This document shows positions 1-10,100 of a stretch of 64,000 bases of DNA, piece by piece (position 1 is the first letter of the stretch; each line of letters starts with the position of its first letter). The stretch spans positions 160,022 through 224,021 of the forward strand of contig NZ_KZ679057.1 in NCBI RefSeq assembly GCF_003024195.1, in the 5' to 3' direction. This DNA comes from Streptomyces dioscori. Its GTDB lineage: Bacteria > Actinomycetota > Actinomycetes > Streptomycetales > Streptomycetaceae. A model generated the notes under the pieces. It saw only the letters and a list, made by a program, of their open reading frames with translations, ran no database searches and was not told the origin of the DNA. The position numbers and the translations under genes were made by a program.

Positions 1-66
1 CCCCTTGATGCAGCTGAAAGTCCCAGAGGACTCCCAAGGAGACCAGGCGTTCTTTCCAGGGCATGA

Positions 67-414
67 AGGCTATGCAGGGCGTGCGGGAGCTTAGCGGTTG
101 AGGGCCTCTCGCGGAGGACGAGGCAGGGACAGGTCCAGGAGACTGTCGCCTGGTGGCCCGCCGTCGAGGTCGCCTACTGCTTCGGCGACGACGGCGAGCT
201 GCAGCTCGTCCCGCACTACCCGCCGCACTCCATGCGCCACACCTGCGCCTCGTGGCTCGTCCAGAAGGGAGTCTCGCTCTACGAGGTCCAACACCTCCTC
301 GGCCACGAGAGTTTCCAGACCACCCAGCGCTACGCCCACCTGCAGCCGGACGCCCACAAGGCCGTCCTGGGAGCCTGGAAGCGGATGGAGAACCCGCTAA
401 CCATCACCACATGA
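67..414 (+). pseudogene. Tyrosine recombinase (phage-type integrase) C-terminal remnant
   Basis: The frame is open from the stop at 64-66 to 414, with a possible internal ATG at 232. The last ~60 codons carry the catalytic C-terminus of a tyrosine recombinase: the H-x-x-R box in HSMRHTCASWL, then LLGHESFQTTQRYAHL, which holds the second histidine and the tyrosine nucleophile. The codons before 220 do not look like the rest of the catalytic domain, and the N-terminal domain is absent, so the gene is truncated. Such a relic marks a past integration event. No tRNA or att duplication is visible next to it. An intact gene running in from outside the window is excluded by the stop at 64-66. Confidence 0.75.
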
Positions 415-509
415 ACGTTCCTTCACCCCTGCCCGTGCCCGACAGGGGTGAAGGCATCTCATTACGCAATTCTCGGACAAGGCGCCCAACGAGCGATAAG
501 ACTGATCGC

Positions 510-740
510 ATGGCTACAGAACCACGCCCTCCCATCGAGTCCTCTTGCATCGAGCTTCTCGAGCGCCTTGCCCAGTTCAGCGAGAAGGTGACAAGAACGC
601 TGCGAGGGGTGACCAAGACGTACAAGGAAGCCGAAGCAGCACGCAGCCATCTCCGCGACGCCCTCAAGTTGGCAACGCAGCTGTGCAGGGCCGTCGTTGC
701 CTTCTTCAGGCCCGAGGGCGGAACTGCCGAAGCCTGCTAG
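510..740 (+). CDS. Small hypothetical protein (76 aa)
   Basis: This ORF begins at ATG 510 and encodes 76 residues. The middle is charged and probably helical (LLERLAQFSEKVTRTLRG, then KTYKEAEAARSHLRDALK). A short hydrophobic stretch (LCRAVVAFF) lies near the C-terminus. No family is recognised. It lies just after the recombinase relic and converges with the broken gene on the other strand, sharing a few bases at 737-740. The composition is plausible for a real small protein, but there is no strong ribosome site. Confidence 0.35.
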   Translation: MATEPRPPIESSCIELLERLAQFSEKVTRTLRGVTKTYKEAEAARSHLRDALKLATQLCRAVVAFFRPEGGTAEAC

Positions 741-2255
741 ACCTGGGCCGGCCGGGTAATGCCGGCTGCCAAGCAGTCGCTACCGTCCGAGCCGGCCGCT
801 TTCCCGATGGTGGCGAGGACATCATGGTCGGGGAGCACGTCCACACTGGTGCGCCACGGCCGGCCCCCGTCCACATGGCAAACCATCCACAGGCGCAGCA
901 CCCCCGACGCCGCCAGGGCTTAATTAAGCCGTGCGGGAGGCAGGTCGTAGCGGCTGACGGCCAGATACGTTTCCGGTGTGGCCGCTTCGAGGAGACCCTC
1001 GTCGCCCTCCAGGTCGAGCTTCTGCGTTGGGCAATGGCCAGATCTTCTTCGTGGAGACGTGCGCAAGCGGCGAAGAGTTTTCTGGACATGCCGAGGTGGA
1101 CCTCGGTTCCAGGGATGCGGCAGGTGAGGAAGTCGTCGAGCCCCCAGGAGCGGATCTGGGTGCGCAGAGTGTGCGACTCGATGTGGAGCGCCGCTCCGCG
1201 AGCGTCCGCCCGCATGGAGAGGGTGAGGTCGTCGCTCTCCAAGGGGGTGGTCAGTCCGGAACGCCGGTGGCGGGAAGCGCGGTCGGCCGGTACCGGTACC
1301 GGTACCGTGCGCAACTGAGAGGCGGGAGCGGAGCGCAGCGCCAGGTAAGCGAGCATCTGGGCACGGGCTGCAGCGATGAGCGCGTCGTCGTTGTCCCCGC
1401 GGTGGTCTTCGAGATTGCCAGGGCCGACCGCTGCGTCGTCAGCGTCGGATCCGGCCGGGGGAAGGGGCGGCTCGCCGGAACGCAGGTCATGGTCGATCGT
1501 GAGGAAGAGGTCGTCTCCGGGCCGCACGGACGCCCCGACCAGGACGATACGGTGCCTAGGGGCCGAGAATCTTGCTGCCGGCCTCCAGTTGCACCCACCC
1601 CTTGCGGAGCTCGCCGACGCCGACACTGCCGCCCTTGGCCTCGATCAGCCAGTACATCCCTTCCGCCTCGTGCCGTCCCCACAGGTCGGGCAGCGTTTTC
1701 TTCGGGTCCTTGAAGGTGTCGCTCAGGGCGGGTACAGGGCCGCCGAGTTCAAGGTGGTGGGTCTGTCCGAGGCCGAGCAGGGAGCGGCACGCCCACTCGG
1801 TCATCGTCATGCCCAGCCGGTAGGCGGCGGCGCTCTTCGCAGTGCGCTCGGTGCCGTGCTCGTACACCGGGTTCAGGGTCAGACGTCGGCCCTTTGCGCC
1901 CGGTACGGGGTGCCGGGACGTGACGGCGTGGGCGCCGAGGTAGGCGTACAACGGGGAGACCCGGGCGACGAGTTCCCCGTGTGCGTACCGGGGCTGGTTC
2001 TGCAGGTGGGGGGTGACGTCGCGGCCGACCTCGGTGGCGGGCCTTGATGATCTCTCGCCACGTGGTGGTCGGGGCGTACCAGCCATCGGTTGCCGGGAAC
2101 CCGTCCGACGCGCTCCACGCCGCATGCTTCGCCGTGCGCCACTGCCTCTTGGGCTTGTCCGCGGGTCCGTTACGGAACAGGATCGGTACGTCGAAGCTGT
2201 CGGCGTAGGCGAGCGGCGGCTCGTCGACGGTGTGTGCGGGAATCACAAGGATCAC
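737..2255 (-). pseudogene. Broken gene of unknown function, three frameshifts and one internal stop
   Basis: Reading down from a GTG near 2255, coherent protein continues through three frame changes. The N-terminal part (MILVIPAHTVDEPPLAYAD through TTTWREIIKA) shifts near 2040 into the part with TPHLQNQPRYAHGELVARV and YWLIEAKGGSVGVGELRKG. That part shifts near 1565 into RHRIVLVGASVRPGDDLFL, and near 1030 into KLDLEGDEGLLEAATPETY. A TAA at 920-922 then interrupts, but the same frame continues sensibly (LRLWMVCHVDGGRPWRTSV) to TAG at 737. The original protein would have been about 500 aa. The family is not recognised; the IEAKGG segment is reminiscent of nuclease-like folds but this is not secure. 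Sequencing errors could mimic some of the shifts. Confidence 0.6.
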
Positions 2256-2825
2256 CCTGGCACAGGTCTGGGCCCTTCCGAATACAGGGCAACGGACAGC
2301 CGATCCGCTCGACTTCCGTCGTCATGACGCAGTCACAGCCGCGTCCGATGGCAACGTGTGTTGTTGGCCTGCCACCCGCCTCACCACGATGCGCCGCTCA
2401 CGGTCGGTTGGGCCAGAGGGGCGACGAAGACAGCCGGACGGAGGGCAGCTGTACCGTCCGGATCGGTGCAAGAGCGGCTGCTGCAGGTCGAACGGCTTCC
2501 TCGTGCAGGAGCCGCGCCTCCGGCAGACCGACTGGCCGCCGATACGGCGGTACGGGTATCCGGCGCCCGGCACGTTGACCTGTTCACGCCGACTTCTCGA
2601 CAGCCGAGGAAATGGAAACCAGCGTAGAGGGATTTAACGAGGGTCGGCTCCAATTGATTACCGTGCCAATTGAGTCGCAGCCTGCCTGTCGACTGATCTC
2701 CCCCCGGGTATGGCCTACCCGGTGTGCTTGACGCGGGACAGACCTGCGATCCCCTGTTTTGCTACCTGCTCATTTCTTGATTCTTGCTCTGGTTGATTGC
2801 AGACGTGATCTCATTCGGATGTAAT
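2256..2825. other. Intergenic stretch without recognisable gene
   Basis: Several open frames cross this stretch on both strands, but none has a recognisable domain or a convincing ribosome site. From about 2640 the sequence becomes less GC-rich, which is unusual for this genome and suggests non-coding or acquired DNA. No clear hairpin was seen. Confidence 0.5.
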
Positions 2826-2933
2826 CAGTCGATGTCCGGATCGTCGGCTTCTTCGAAGAGATGGGCTGCGAGGTTGTCGGCCCACTCCACGGCCCAGGAG
2901 TGGAGCGGTAATGGTGTAGTCGTGGAGCCCTAT
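2826..2933 (-). pseudogene. C-terminal relic of the nucleotidyltransferase family also found at 22.5 kb
   Basis: The minus strand here reads GLHDYTITA, then after a one-base frame change LHSWAVEWADNLAAHLFEE, ending ADDPDID and a stop at 2826. This closely matches the end of the broken gene at 22546 (YGLDEATITALRAWAVEWAD, then ARLLEESDDPHVD). The DNA around both stops is also similar (both contain GATCAGTCGA or its near match). It is therefore a short frameshifted relic of a paralogue. Nothing else of that gene is visible nearby. Confidence 0.6.
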
Positions 2934-3355
2934 GCGTCGCAGGAAGCGATATTGGCAAGGTTCAGCTTCAACCGGTCGCCGGTTGGGGGGGGCGTTCTGT
3001 GCGGGCCTTGAGGGGATGTCTTCAATTCCGTGTGGGCCACCCCTGCGGGGTGATGTCAGCGCTTGCGGTGCTTGATCGACTCTAATGTCCAGGATCAGCC
3101 GCCGGCGGTCGGCCCTGTGGACGGTGAAGCGGCGTGGTGAGTCCTCGGTGGTGTTCTGCGGGATTTTTCTCGACGCTGCGGCAATCGGTCACCCCTGCGC
3201 TTCGCCATCTGTATTCCAGGAGTTAACCGCAAATATTTACCGGATTCCCTTCGGGGGCGAGGTGGGTGGCGATTTCTCATTTTTTCTTGACCGTGATCGA
3301 TCAAGGTGTGTACAACTGGCATTCCGCTGTGAAGATCGTGTGACCAGGGGGACGC
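2934..3355. other. Upstream region of the LamG/Rhs genes
   Basis: There is no supported gene here. An open frame from 3085 runs into the next gene but shows no domain or codon pattern of a real protein. The stretch is AT-richer than its surroundings (for example around 3190-3300) and probably holds the promoter of the gene at 3356. A good -10/-35 pair could not be assigned by eye. Confidence 0.4.
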
Positions 3356-6300
3356 GTGCTGTCGCACATGGGGCTTGACCATTTCCGAGCTCGTCGAAGA
3401 CGTTCACGTACTGTTGTGATCCTTTTGACGGTCATGGTGTTTCTCATGGAGGTGTCGGGGGCAAGTATCTCGACTGCCGTACCGGCCGCGCATTCCGGCA
3501 CAGCTCGCACGGATTCAGCGGACGTCACTTCCGAAGCCGAAGCGGCGGCTGCGAAAGCAGCGGAGACCGGCCATCGTGTTGAGGTCGTCGGTGAACGCAC
3601 CGAATACACGACGACGTACGCGAATCCGGACGGTTCCACGTTTTCCCTCAGCATGTCCGCCGTGCCGGTCCGGGTGAAGGACGCCGAAGGCAGCTGGGTC
3701 GAACCCGATACATCACTGGAGCGACGTGCGGACGGCCGGATCGGCCCCAAGGCGGCGGCCGTGGATGTGTCCTTCTCGGAGGGCGGGGACGGAGCCGCTC
3801 TGGCGACCGTGGCAGAGGGCGGGCGATCGCTCAAGGTCGGATGGCGGGGTGAACTACCCGAACCGACGTTGAACGGGGACTCGGCGCTCTACCCGGACGT
3901 CATGCCTGGGGTGGACCTGCGGATGACCGCGACCATCGAGGGTTACCGCGAGGTGCTGGTAGTCAAGACACCCGAGGCAGCGGCGAGCGAGGAGCTGAAG
4001 GCGCTGGACTTCCCCGTCGAGACGCAAGGGGTCACGCTGCGCCACGGCGTGGGAAGCGGTCTCGATGCCGTAGACGACAATGGCAATGCCGTGTTCCGCA
4101 GCCCCGCGGCACGGCAGTGGGACTCAGCTGGGGACGCGGCGACGGCGGGAACGTCCACCATGTCGCGCCGTACGGCCGAGGAGCCGGTGCCCGCCGATGG
4201 CGACTCGCATCCCGACCCCGCGGCCGGCCCTAGTGACGGCGACAACCTGGCCGTCCTGCCGGTCACTGCGGATGCGGACTCCATCATCGTCGTGCCCGAC
4301 GCCGCTCTGTTGACCGGTGCGGACACGGTCTACCCGGTGTATGTCGATCCCGACATGTCGTGGGGCGAGTCGGAGCGCACGCTGCTGTCCTCCGACGGCG
4401 ACACCTTCTACAACTTCTCCGGTGGGGACGACGGCGAAGGTGTGGGCTACTGCGGGACCTACGTGAGCGGCGAATACGGGTACTACTGCGGCTCCGGTTA
4501 CAAGCAGCGCATGTACTTCGAGTTCGCGCCGACCGCGCTGCGCGGCAAGCGGGTGCTGGATGCCACCTTCCGGGTGACGGAACGCTGGTCGATGTCCTGC
4601 GAGAAGACGACCGTGCAGTTGGTGCGGACGCCGAACATCTCCTCGTCGACGCGCTGGCCCGGACCGACGAGCAACTGGGACATCATGGGTGACCGCACCG
4701 TCTCGGCGGGTCGCGGCACGGCGTGCGATCCTGACCAGCCGGACGCGCCCATCGAGTTCAACGACGATCCGGCGCAGAACTACGAGAACCTCACCAACAC
4801 GGTGAAAGCGTTTGCGGCCGGTGATTTCTCCCGCCTGACGTTGATGTTGAAGGCGTACAACGAGTCAGACCCCAATGGCTGGAAGCGGTTCGACGACGAT
4901 GCCGTGCTGGACGTCGACTACGTCGGTGTTCCGGCCCCGCCCACCAGTCCCGGCGTCCTGTCGGGAGAGGTCACCTCGTGTGAGACGGATGCGAGTGACC
5001 CTGATGTCCTCTCGGACCCCACCCCCACGCTCACCGCGGTGGCCCAGACCCTCGCCGGTGGTGAGAGCGGCGCGGACCTTCGCACCCACTTCTACGTCCA
5101 GAAGAAAAACGGCAGCGCGTGGGAGGTGGCTACCGAGCCAGTGCGACCGGTCAGCCCTGGATACGTCAACGACGGACAACGGGTGTCGGTCAGTTCTCCG
5201 GTCACATTCGCCGACGGCGGCACTTACCGGATGGCGGTGTTCACCCGCTCCTATTACAACGGCGGAGCGAGCTATCTGGAGTCGCACAGCACTGTGACGA
5301 CCAAAGGCTGGTGTTACTTCAAGGTCGACACCACCGCCCCGAAGGCGCCGATGATCGCTTTCGGCACGACCTACACGTCATGCACCGCCAACGCCTGCCC
5401 ACCGGCCGGCGGACCGGGAGTCAAGGGCGAGTTCACCTTTGCCCCGGCGTCCGGCGACGCGGCCACCGTGATCGGATACCGCTACAAACTGTCTTCCTCC
5501 AGTTCCTGGTCGCCGACGGTCTCCGGAACCACGGTGAAGAAGGCCATCGCACCTGATCTCGCCGGCACGACGGTGCTTCAGGTCCGGGCATTGGACAATG
5601 TGGGCAGTGGTCGCTGGGGTGCTACCGCGAGCGTGCGGTTCAACGTCCAGGAGAGCCCGGGTGCCAGCGGTCGCTGGCATTTCAACGACAGCGCTGTCAA
5701 TTCCGGTGAGACGCTGGCCGCCGACTCCGCGACAGCCTCGGGCACTCGTCATCCCGCCACGCTGTACACCACCGGATCCGGCTGGTCCGGCTTGGGGCGC
5801 CGCGGTTCCAGCGACCGCTCACTGTGGCTGAACGACGTATCCGATCCAACCCGGCACGCGGGCTACGCCGCAACGTCTTCCGCCGCGGTCAACACCCAGT
5901 CCTCATACACCGTTTCGGCCTGGGCCTACCTGACGGAGAACACCGAGTACCGGACCGTGCTGTCCCAGACCGGAACCGACCACTCCGGCTTCGTCCTCTA
6001 CTGGTCGGCCGGGGTCAAACGGTGGGTGTTCCGCTTCGACTGGACCGACAGCGCCGGAACCCGGCGCTACGTCACCAAGAACGCGACGGCCGAAGGACCG
6101 CCGCTGAAGGTCTGGACCCACCTTGCGGCCGTCTACGACGCCGAGGGCAGGACGATTCAGCTGTACGTCAACGGACGTGCGCAGGGTGAACCGGTCGCGG
6201 TCCCCGCCGGCGGGGAGAAGCAGACCCCCGACGGGACCCTCCAGTTCGGCCGCGCCAGTTATGTGTACGGCGACTACGAGCAGTACTGGCGTGGACGTAT

Positions 6301-7081
6301 CGATGAGGTCGCCGTCTTCCAGGATGCGCTGCAACCGGCCGCGATCGCCACCGAGGCCCGGCTGCTGGATCCCACCGGCACCGCGACCTCCACCGAACTC
6401 GTGGCCTCCTGGAATCCCGAGGGAGCCACCGGTACCGCACTCGCCGACCCGCTGACGGGATACGGGCACGACCTCGCCCTGTCCGGCGGAGCCTCGCTCA
6501 ACGGCGAGGCGATCGTCCTGGACGGTGTCGACGACACGGCCACCACCATGGGCCCGATCATCGACGACACGGGCTCCTTCACGGTCACCACCGAGGTCGA
6601 ACTCGACCAGAGCGCGCTCAACGCCAAGGGCAACGGCTTCATCGGACAAGTGCTGGGTCAGCGCACCGCGGACGGCTCTGCCTGGGGCCTGTGGTACCAG
6701 ACGACCGGCACCGAGACGCACTTCGACGACGACGACAACCCCTACGAAGTCCCCGTCGGCTTCTGGCGATTCGGCCGCTTGGCCGCCGATGGCACCTTCA
6801 CCGCCGTCGACTCCGACAGCGCGGCCGTCGTCGGCAACCGGGTCCGTCTGACCGGGACGTACGACGCGCAGGCCGGCACCGTCGCCCTCTACCTGGACTC
6901 CACCCAGAACGACACCGACACGCCCTACACGGCGGTCGTGGGGTCCGGTGAGTTCGCGGTCGGTAAGGCGTTCATGAACAACGCGTGGCGTCACCACCTG
7001 CCCGGCAAGATCTCCGACATCCGCATCTGGGTCGGCGCGGCGGCCGACGGCACCCAACTGGACACGATGATCGGCGGCTGA
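3356..7081 (+). CDS. Secreted LamG-domain (concanavalin-like) protein, 1241 aa
   Basis: A large exported protein that acts outside the membrane. GTG 3356 is chosen because an AGGGGG ribosome site lies a few bases upstream. The N-terminus has an Arg-rich start (FRARRRRSR) and a hydrophobic core ending near residue 45, as in a signal peptide. Residues ~50-350 are a region typical of Streptomyces wall-associated Rhs-partner proteins. Two LamG/concanavalin-like jelly-roll domains follow. The first is near residues 765-1000, with SYTVSAWAYL, HSGFVLYWS, WTHLAAVYDAEGRTIQLYVNG and RIDEVAVFQDAL. The second is near 1010-1240, with LDGVDDTATTMGPI and GSFTVTTEVELDQ. LamG domains bind carbohydrate or protein. 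The gene lies 86 bp upstream of the Rhs toxin gene and reads the same way, so co-expression is likely. No catalytic motif is seen. Confidence 0.85.
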   Translation: MLSHMGLDHFRARRRRSRTVVILLTVMVFLMEVSGASISTAVPAAHSGTARTDSADVTSEAEAAAAKAAETGHRVEVVGERTEYTTTYANPDGSTFSLSMSAVPVRVKDAEGSWVEPDTSLERRADGRIGPKAAAVDVSFSEGGDGAALATVAEGGRSLKVGWRGELPEPTLNGDSALYPDVMPGVDLRMTATIEGYREVLVVKTPEAAASEELKALDFPVETQGVTLRHGVGSGLDAVDDNGNAVFRSPAARQWDSAGDAATAGTSTMSRRTAEEPVPADGDSHPDPAAGPSDGDNLAVLPVTADADSIIVVPDAALLTGADTVYPVYVDPDMSWGESERTLLSSDGDTFYNFSGGDDGEGVGYCGTYVSGEYGYYCGSGYKQRMYFEFAPTALRGKRVLDATFRVTERWSMSCEKTTVQLVRTPNISSSTRWPGPTSNWDIMGDRTVSAGRGTACDPDQPDAPIEFNDDPAQNYENLTNTVKAFAAGDFSRLTLMLKAYNESDPNGWKRFDDDAVLDVDYVGVPAPPTSPGVLSGEVTSCETDASDPDVLSDPTPTLTAVAQTLAGGESGADLRTHFYVQKKNGSAWEVATEPVRPVSPGYVNDGQRVSVSSPVTFADGGTYRMAVFTRSYYNGGASYLESHSTVTTKGWCYFKVDTTAPKAPMIAFGTTYTSCTANACPPAGGPGVKGEFTFAPASGDAATVIGYRYKLSSSSSWSPTVSGTTVKKAIAPDLAGTTVLQVRALDNVGSGRWGATASVRFNVQESPGASGRWHFNDSAVNSGETLAADSATASGTRHPATLYTTGSGWSGLGRRGSSDRSLWLNDVSDPTRHAGYAATSSAAVNTQSSYTVSAWAYLTENTEYRTVLSQTGTDHSGFVLYWSAGVKRWVFRFDWTDSAGTRRYVTKNATAEGPPLKVWTHLAAVYDAEGRTIQLYVNGRAQGEPVAVPAGGEKQTPDGTLQFGRASYVYGDYEQYWRGRIDEVAVFQDALQPAAIATEARLLDPTGTATSTELVASWNPEGATGTALADPLTGYGHDLALSGGASLNGEAIVLDGVDDTATTMGPIIDDTGSFTVTTEVELDQSALNAKGNGFIGQVLGQRTADGSAWGLWYQTTGTETHFDDDDNPYEVPVGFWRFGRLAADGTFTAVDSDSAAVVGNRVRLTGTYDAQAGTVALYLDSTQNDTDTPYTAVVGSGEFAVGKAFMNNAWRHHLPGKISDIRIWVGAAADGTQLDTMIGG

Positions 7082-7167
7082 ACTGCCGCTGCTCCTTTTT
7101 CTCCGTCTTCCTGTTCCTTTTTCCCTCCGTGGCCGTGACAGCGGCCGTGCCTTGACAGGGGTATGCC

Positions 7168-10100
7168 GTGAACACCGGTACGAGAGCGGTTCCTTGGCTC
7201 CGCGGCAGACGCGCGGTTGTCGTCGTGACGCTGGCCGTCGCACTGGCCACCGGAGCACTGCCCGCCGCGCAACCGGCGACGGCTGCCACCGGCGGCCTGG
7301 GCCGCCCCGACCTGCCGAAGCAACGTGATAGTGAGGTGCACGCGGTCGACGGCCTGGGTGCCACGCGGGCCCGTGCGGCCGTCGCGACGGCGCGCAAGCG
7401 CAATACCGCCCAGACCCAGCGTGCAGCAGGCGAGCAGCGCTCCGCCTGGCCCGAGCCGGGCCGGGTCACGGTCGCCGTGCCCACAGCCCGATCCGACCGT
7501 TCGACCGGCCGGGCAGGCGGACTGCCGGTCACCGTGGCCCGGGGCAGCGCCGGCAAGGCGGCGGGCGGCGCATCCACGATCCGCGTCCTGGACCGCCGTA
7601 CCACTGACGCCGTCGGCATCAAGGGTGTGGTGTTCACGGCGGCTGCCACCCGGCCGGGCCGTGCCCGCCTCACCCTCGACTACTCGGCCTTCGCTTCCGC
7701 CTACGGTGGCGGATGGGCGAGCAGACTGGCTCTGGTGCGGCTACCGGACTGCGCCCTGGCCACCCCTCGGAAGACCGAGTGCCGCACCCGCACCACGATC
7801 GACTCGGACAACGACACCGCCGGGCAGACCGTCTCGGCCGATGTCGCGCTCACCCCCGCCTCCTCCGTTGCGCTGTTCGCGCTGACCGCCACCTCAGGTA
7901 CGTCCGCTTCAGGCGGCGGTGACTACTCGGCGACCCCGCTGTCCGCATCCTCATCCTGGGAGGCCGGCGGCTCGTCAGGGGCCTTAACCTGGTCGTACCC
8001 GCTGGACACACCGCCCGCGGCGGTCGGCCCCCAGCCCGAACTGGAATTGTCGTACGACTCCGGTGGCATCGACGGCCGTACCGCATCCACCAACAACCAG
8101 TCCACCCAGGTCGGCGAAGGCTTCGACCTGTCCTCAGGGTCCTATGTCGAGCGGTCCTACGGCAGTTGCGACAAGGACGGCCAGAGCGGCAAGTCGGACC
8201 TGTGTTGGAAGTACGACAACGCCTCCCTCGTCCTCAACGGTAAGTCCAGTGAACTGGTCAAGGACGACACCACCGGTCGGTGGCGACTGAAGAACGACGA
8301 CGCCTCCACCGTCACCCATTCCACAGGGGCCGACAACGGTGACGGCGATGGCGAACACTGGACCGTCACCACCGGAGATGGCACCAAGTACGTCTTCGGT
8401 CTGAACAAGCTTCCCGGAGCCGGCACGGAACGCACGCAGTCGGTGTGGACGGTGCCGGTCTTCGGTGACGATTCCGACGAGCCCGGATACGACCAGGGAT
8501 CCACCTTCGCGAACCGCTCCACGACCCAGGCATGGCGCTGGAACCTCGACTACGCAGAGGATCTGAACGGCAACGCCATGACGTACTGGTACACCCCGGA
8601 AACGAACTACTACGGCAAGAACGGCGCCACCACCGCCACCGCCGAGTACATCCGCGGCGGCCACCTCGACAAAATTCTCTACGGTCAGCGCGCCAGCACC
8701 CTGTTCACCGGCGTCACCTCCAACAAGGTCACCTTCTCCTACAGCGAGCGCTGCACCGCTGCCGACTGTTCGGAGCTGAAGGAGTCCACCGCGGACAACT
8801 GGCCTGACGTCCCCTACGACGCGGTCTGCAAGAAGGACGCGGACTGCGACGTGCGCGGCCCGTTCTTCTTCACCCGCAAACGCCTCGCCCAGGTCGACAC
8901 CTTCGCCTGGTCGACGGAGTCGGTCGCGTTCACCGCGGTCGACTCCTGGGCGTTCACGCAGAAGTTCCTGGACGGCGGTGACATAGGCGACACCAGCGAC
9001 CAGACGCTGGTCCTCGACAGCGTGCGGCACACCGGCAAGAACGGCACCGACATACCCCTACCGCCGGTGAGTTTCACCTACCAGATGCGGGAGAACCGCG
9101 TCGACGCCACCGACGACATCCTGCCGCTCAGCCGTCCGCGCATCGAGAGCGTCACCACCGAGACCGGTGCGATCACCCGAGTCACATTGTCCGAACCCGA
9201 GTGCGTGCGCGGTTCGAGCATGCCGAGCGCCGTGGACCACAACACCAAACCGTGCTACCCGCAGTACTGGAACATCAACGGCGCCGAGGACGCGTCGCTC
9301 GACTGGTTCCACAAATATCGCGTCCTCGCCGTCAACGTCTCCGACCCCACCGGCAAGAACGACGCGGTGGAGAGCCAGTACTCCTACGCCGCTCCCGCAT
9401 GGCACTACGACGACAATCCGTTCACCCCGGTCGACGAGCGCACCTGGTCCATCTTCCGCGGCTACGGCAAGGTCACCGTCACCAAGGGCACCGGCACCAC
9501 ACGTAGCAAGACCGTCTCGGTCTACCTCCAGGGGATGGACGGCGACCGTCTGCTGGACGCGGACGGCGCACTGGACGCAAGCGCCCGCCGGTCGGCCACC
9601 GTCGCGGGAATCGACGTCAGCGGCTTGGACGTCGCCGACCAGACCGACAGCGAGCCGTACGCCGGCCTCCTGCGTGAGGAGATCATCTACGACGGGACCA
9701 CCCCGGTAAGCGTCGCCGTCCACGACCCCTGGTCGAAGAAGACGGCGACCCAGCACAAGTCGTATGCGGACACCGAGGCGTACTACGTCCGCGAGGCCAA
9801 GGCACACACCCACACGTATCTGACTGCCTCGTCGAGTTGGCGCACCACCACCAGTGCCACCGCCTACGACGACTACGGCATGCCGGAGAGCGTCGACAAC
9901 AGCGGCGACACCGCCAAATCCGGTGACGAGACCTGCACCCGTACCTGGTACGCCCGCAACACCACCCTCGGCATCACGGCCCTGGTCTCCCGCACCCGTG
10001 TCGTGGGCCGTCCCTGCTCCGTGGCCGAGACCGCGCTGTCGCTGCCGACCTCGGCAGCGACCCCGGGGGACGTGGTGTCCGATGCGGCGACCGTCTACGA

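Noticed and set aside
1..420. tRNA or attachment site next to the recombinase relic
   Set aside because: No cloverleaf or CCA-type tRNA end could be found, and no matching direct repeat was seen at a plausible distance.
3085..3378. A 97-codon plus frame before the LamG gene
   Set aside because: No ribosome site or domain; it runs into the start of the supported gene and lies in AT-richer non-coding-like DNA.
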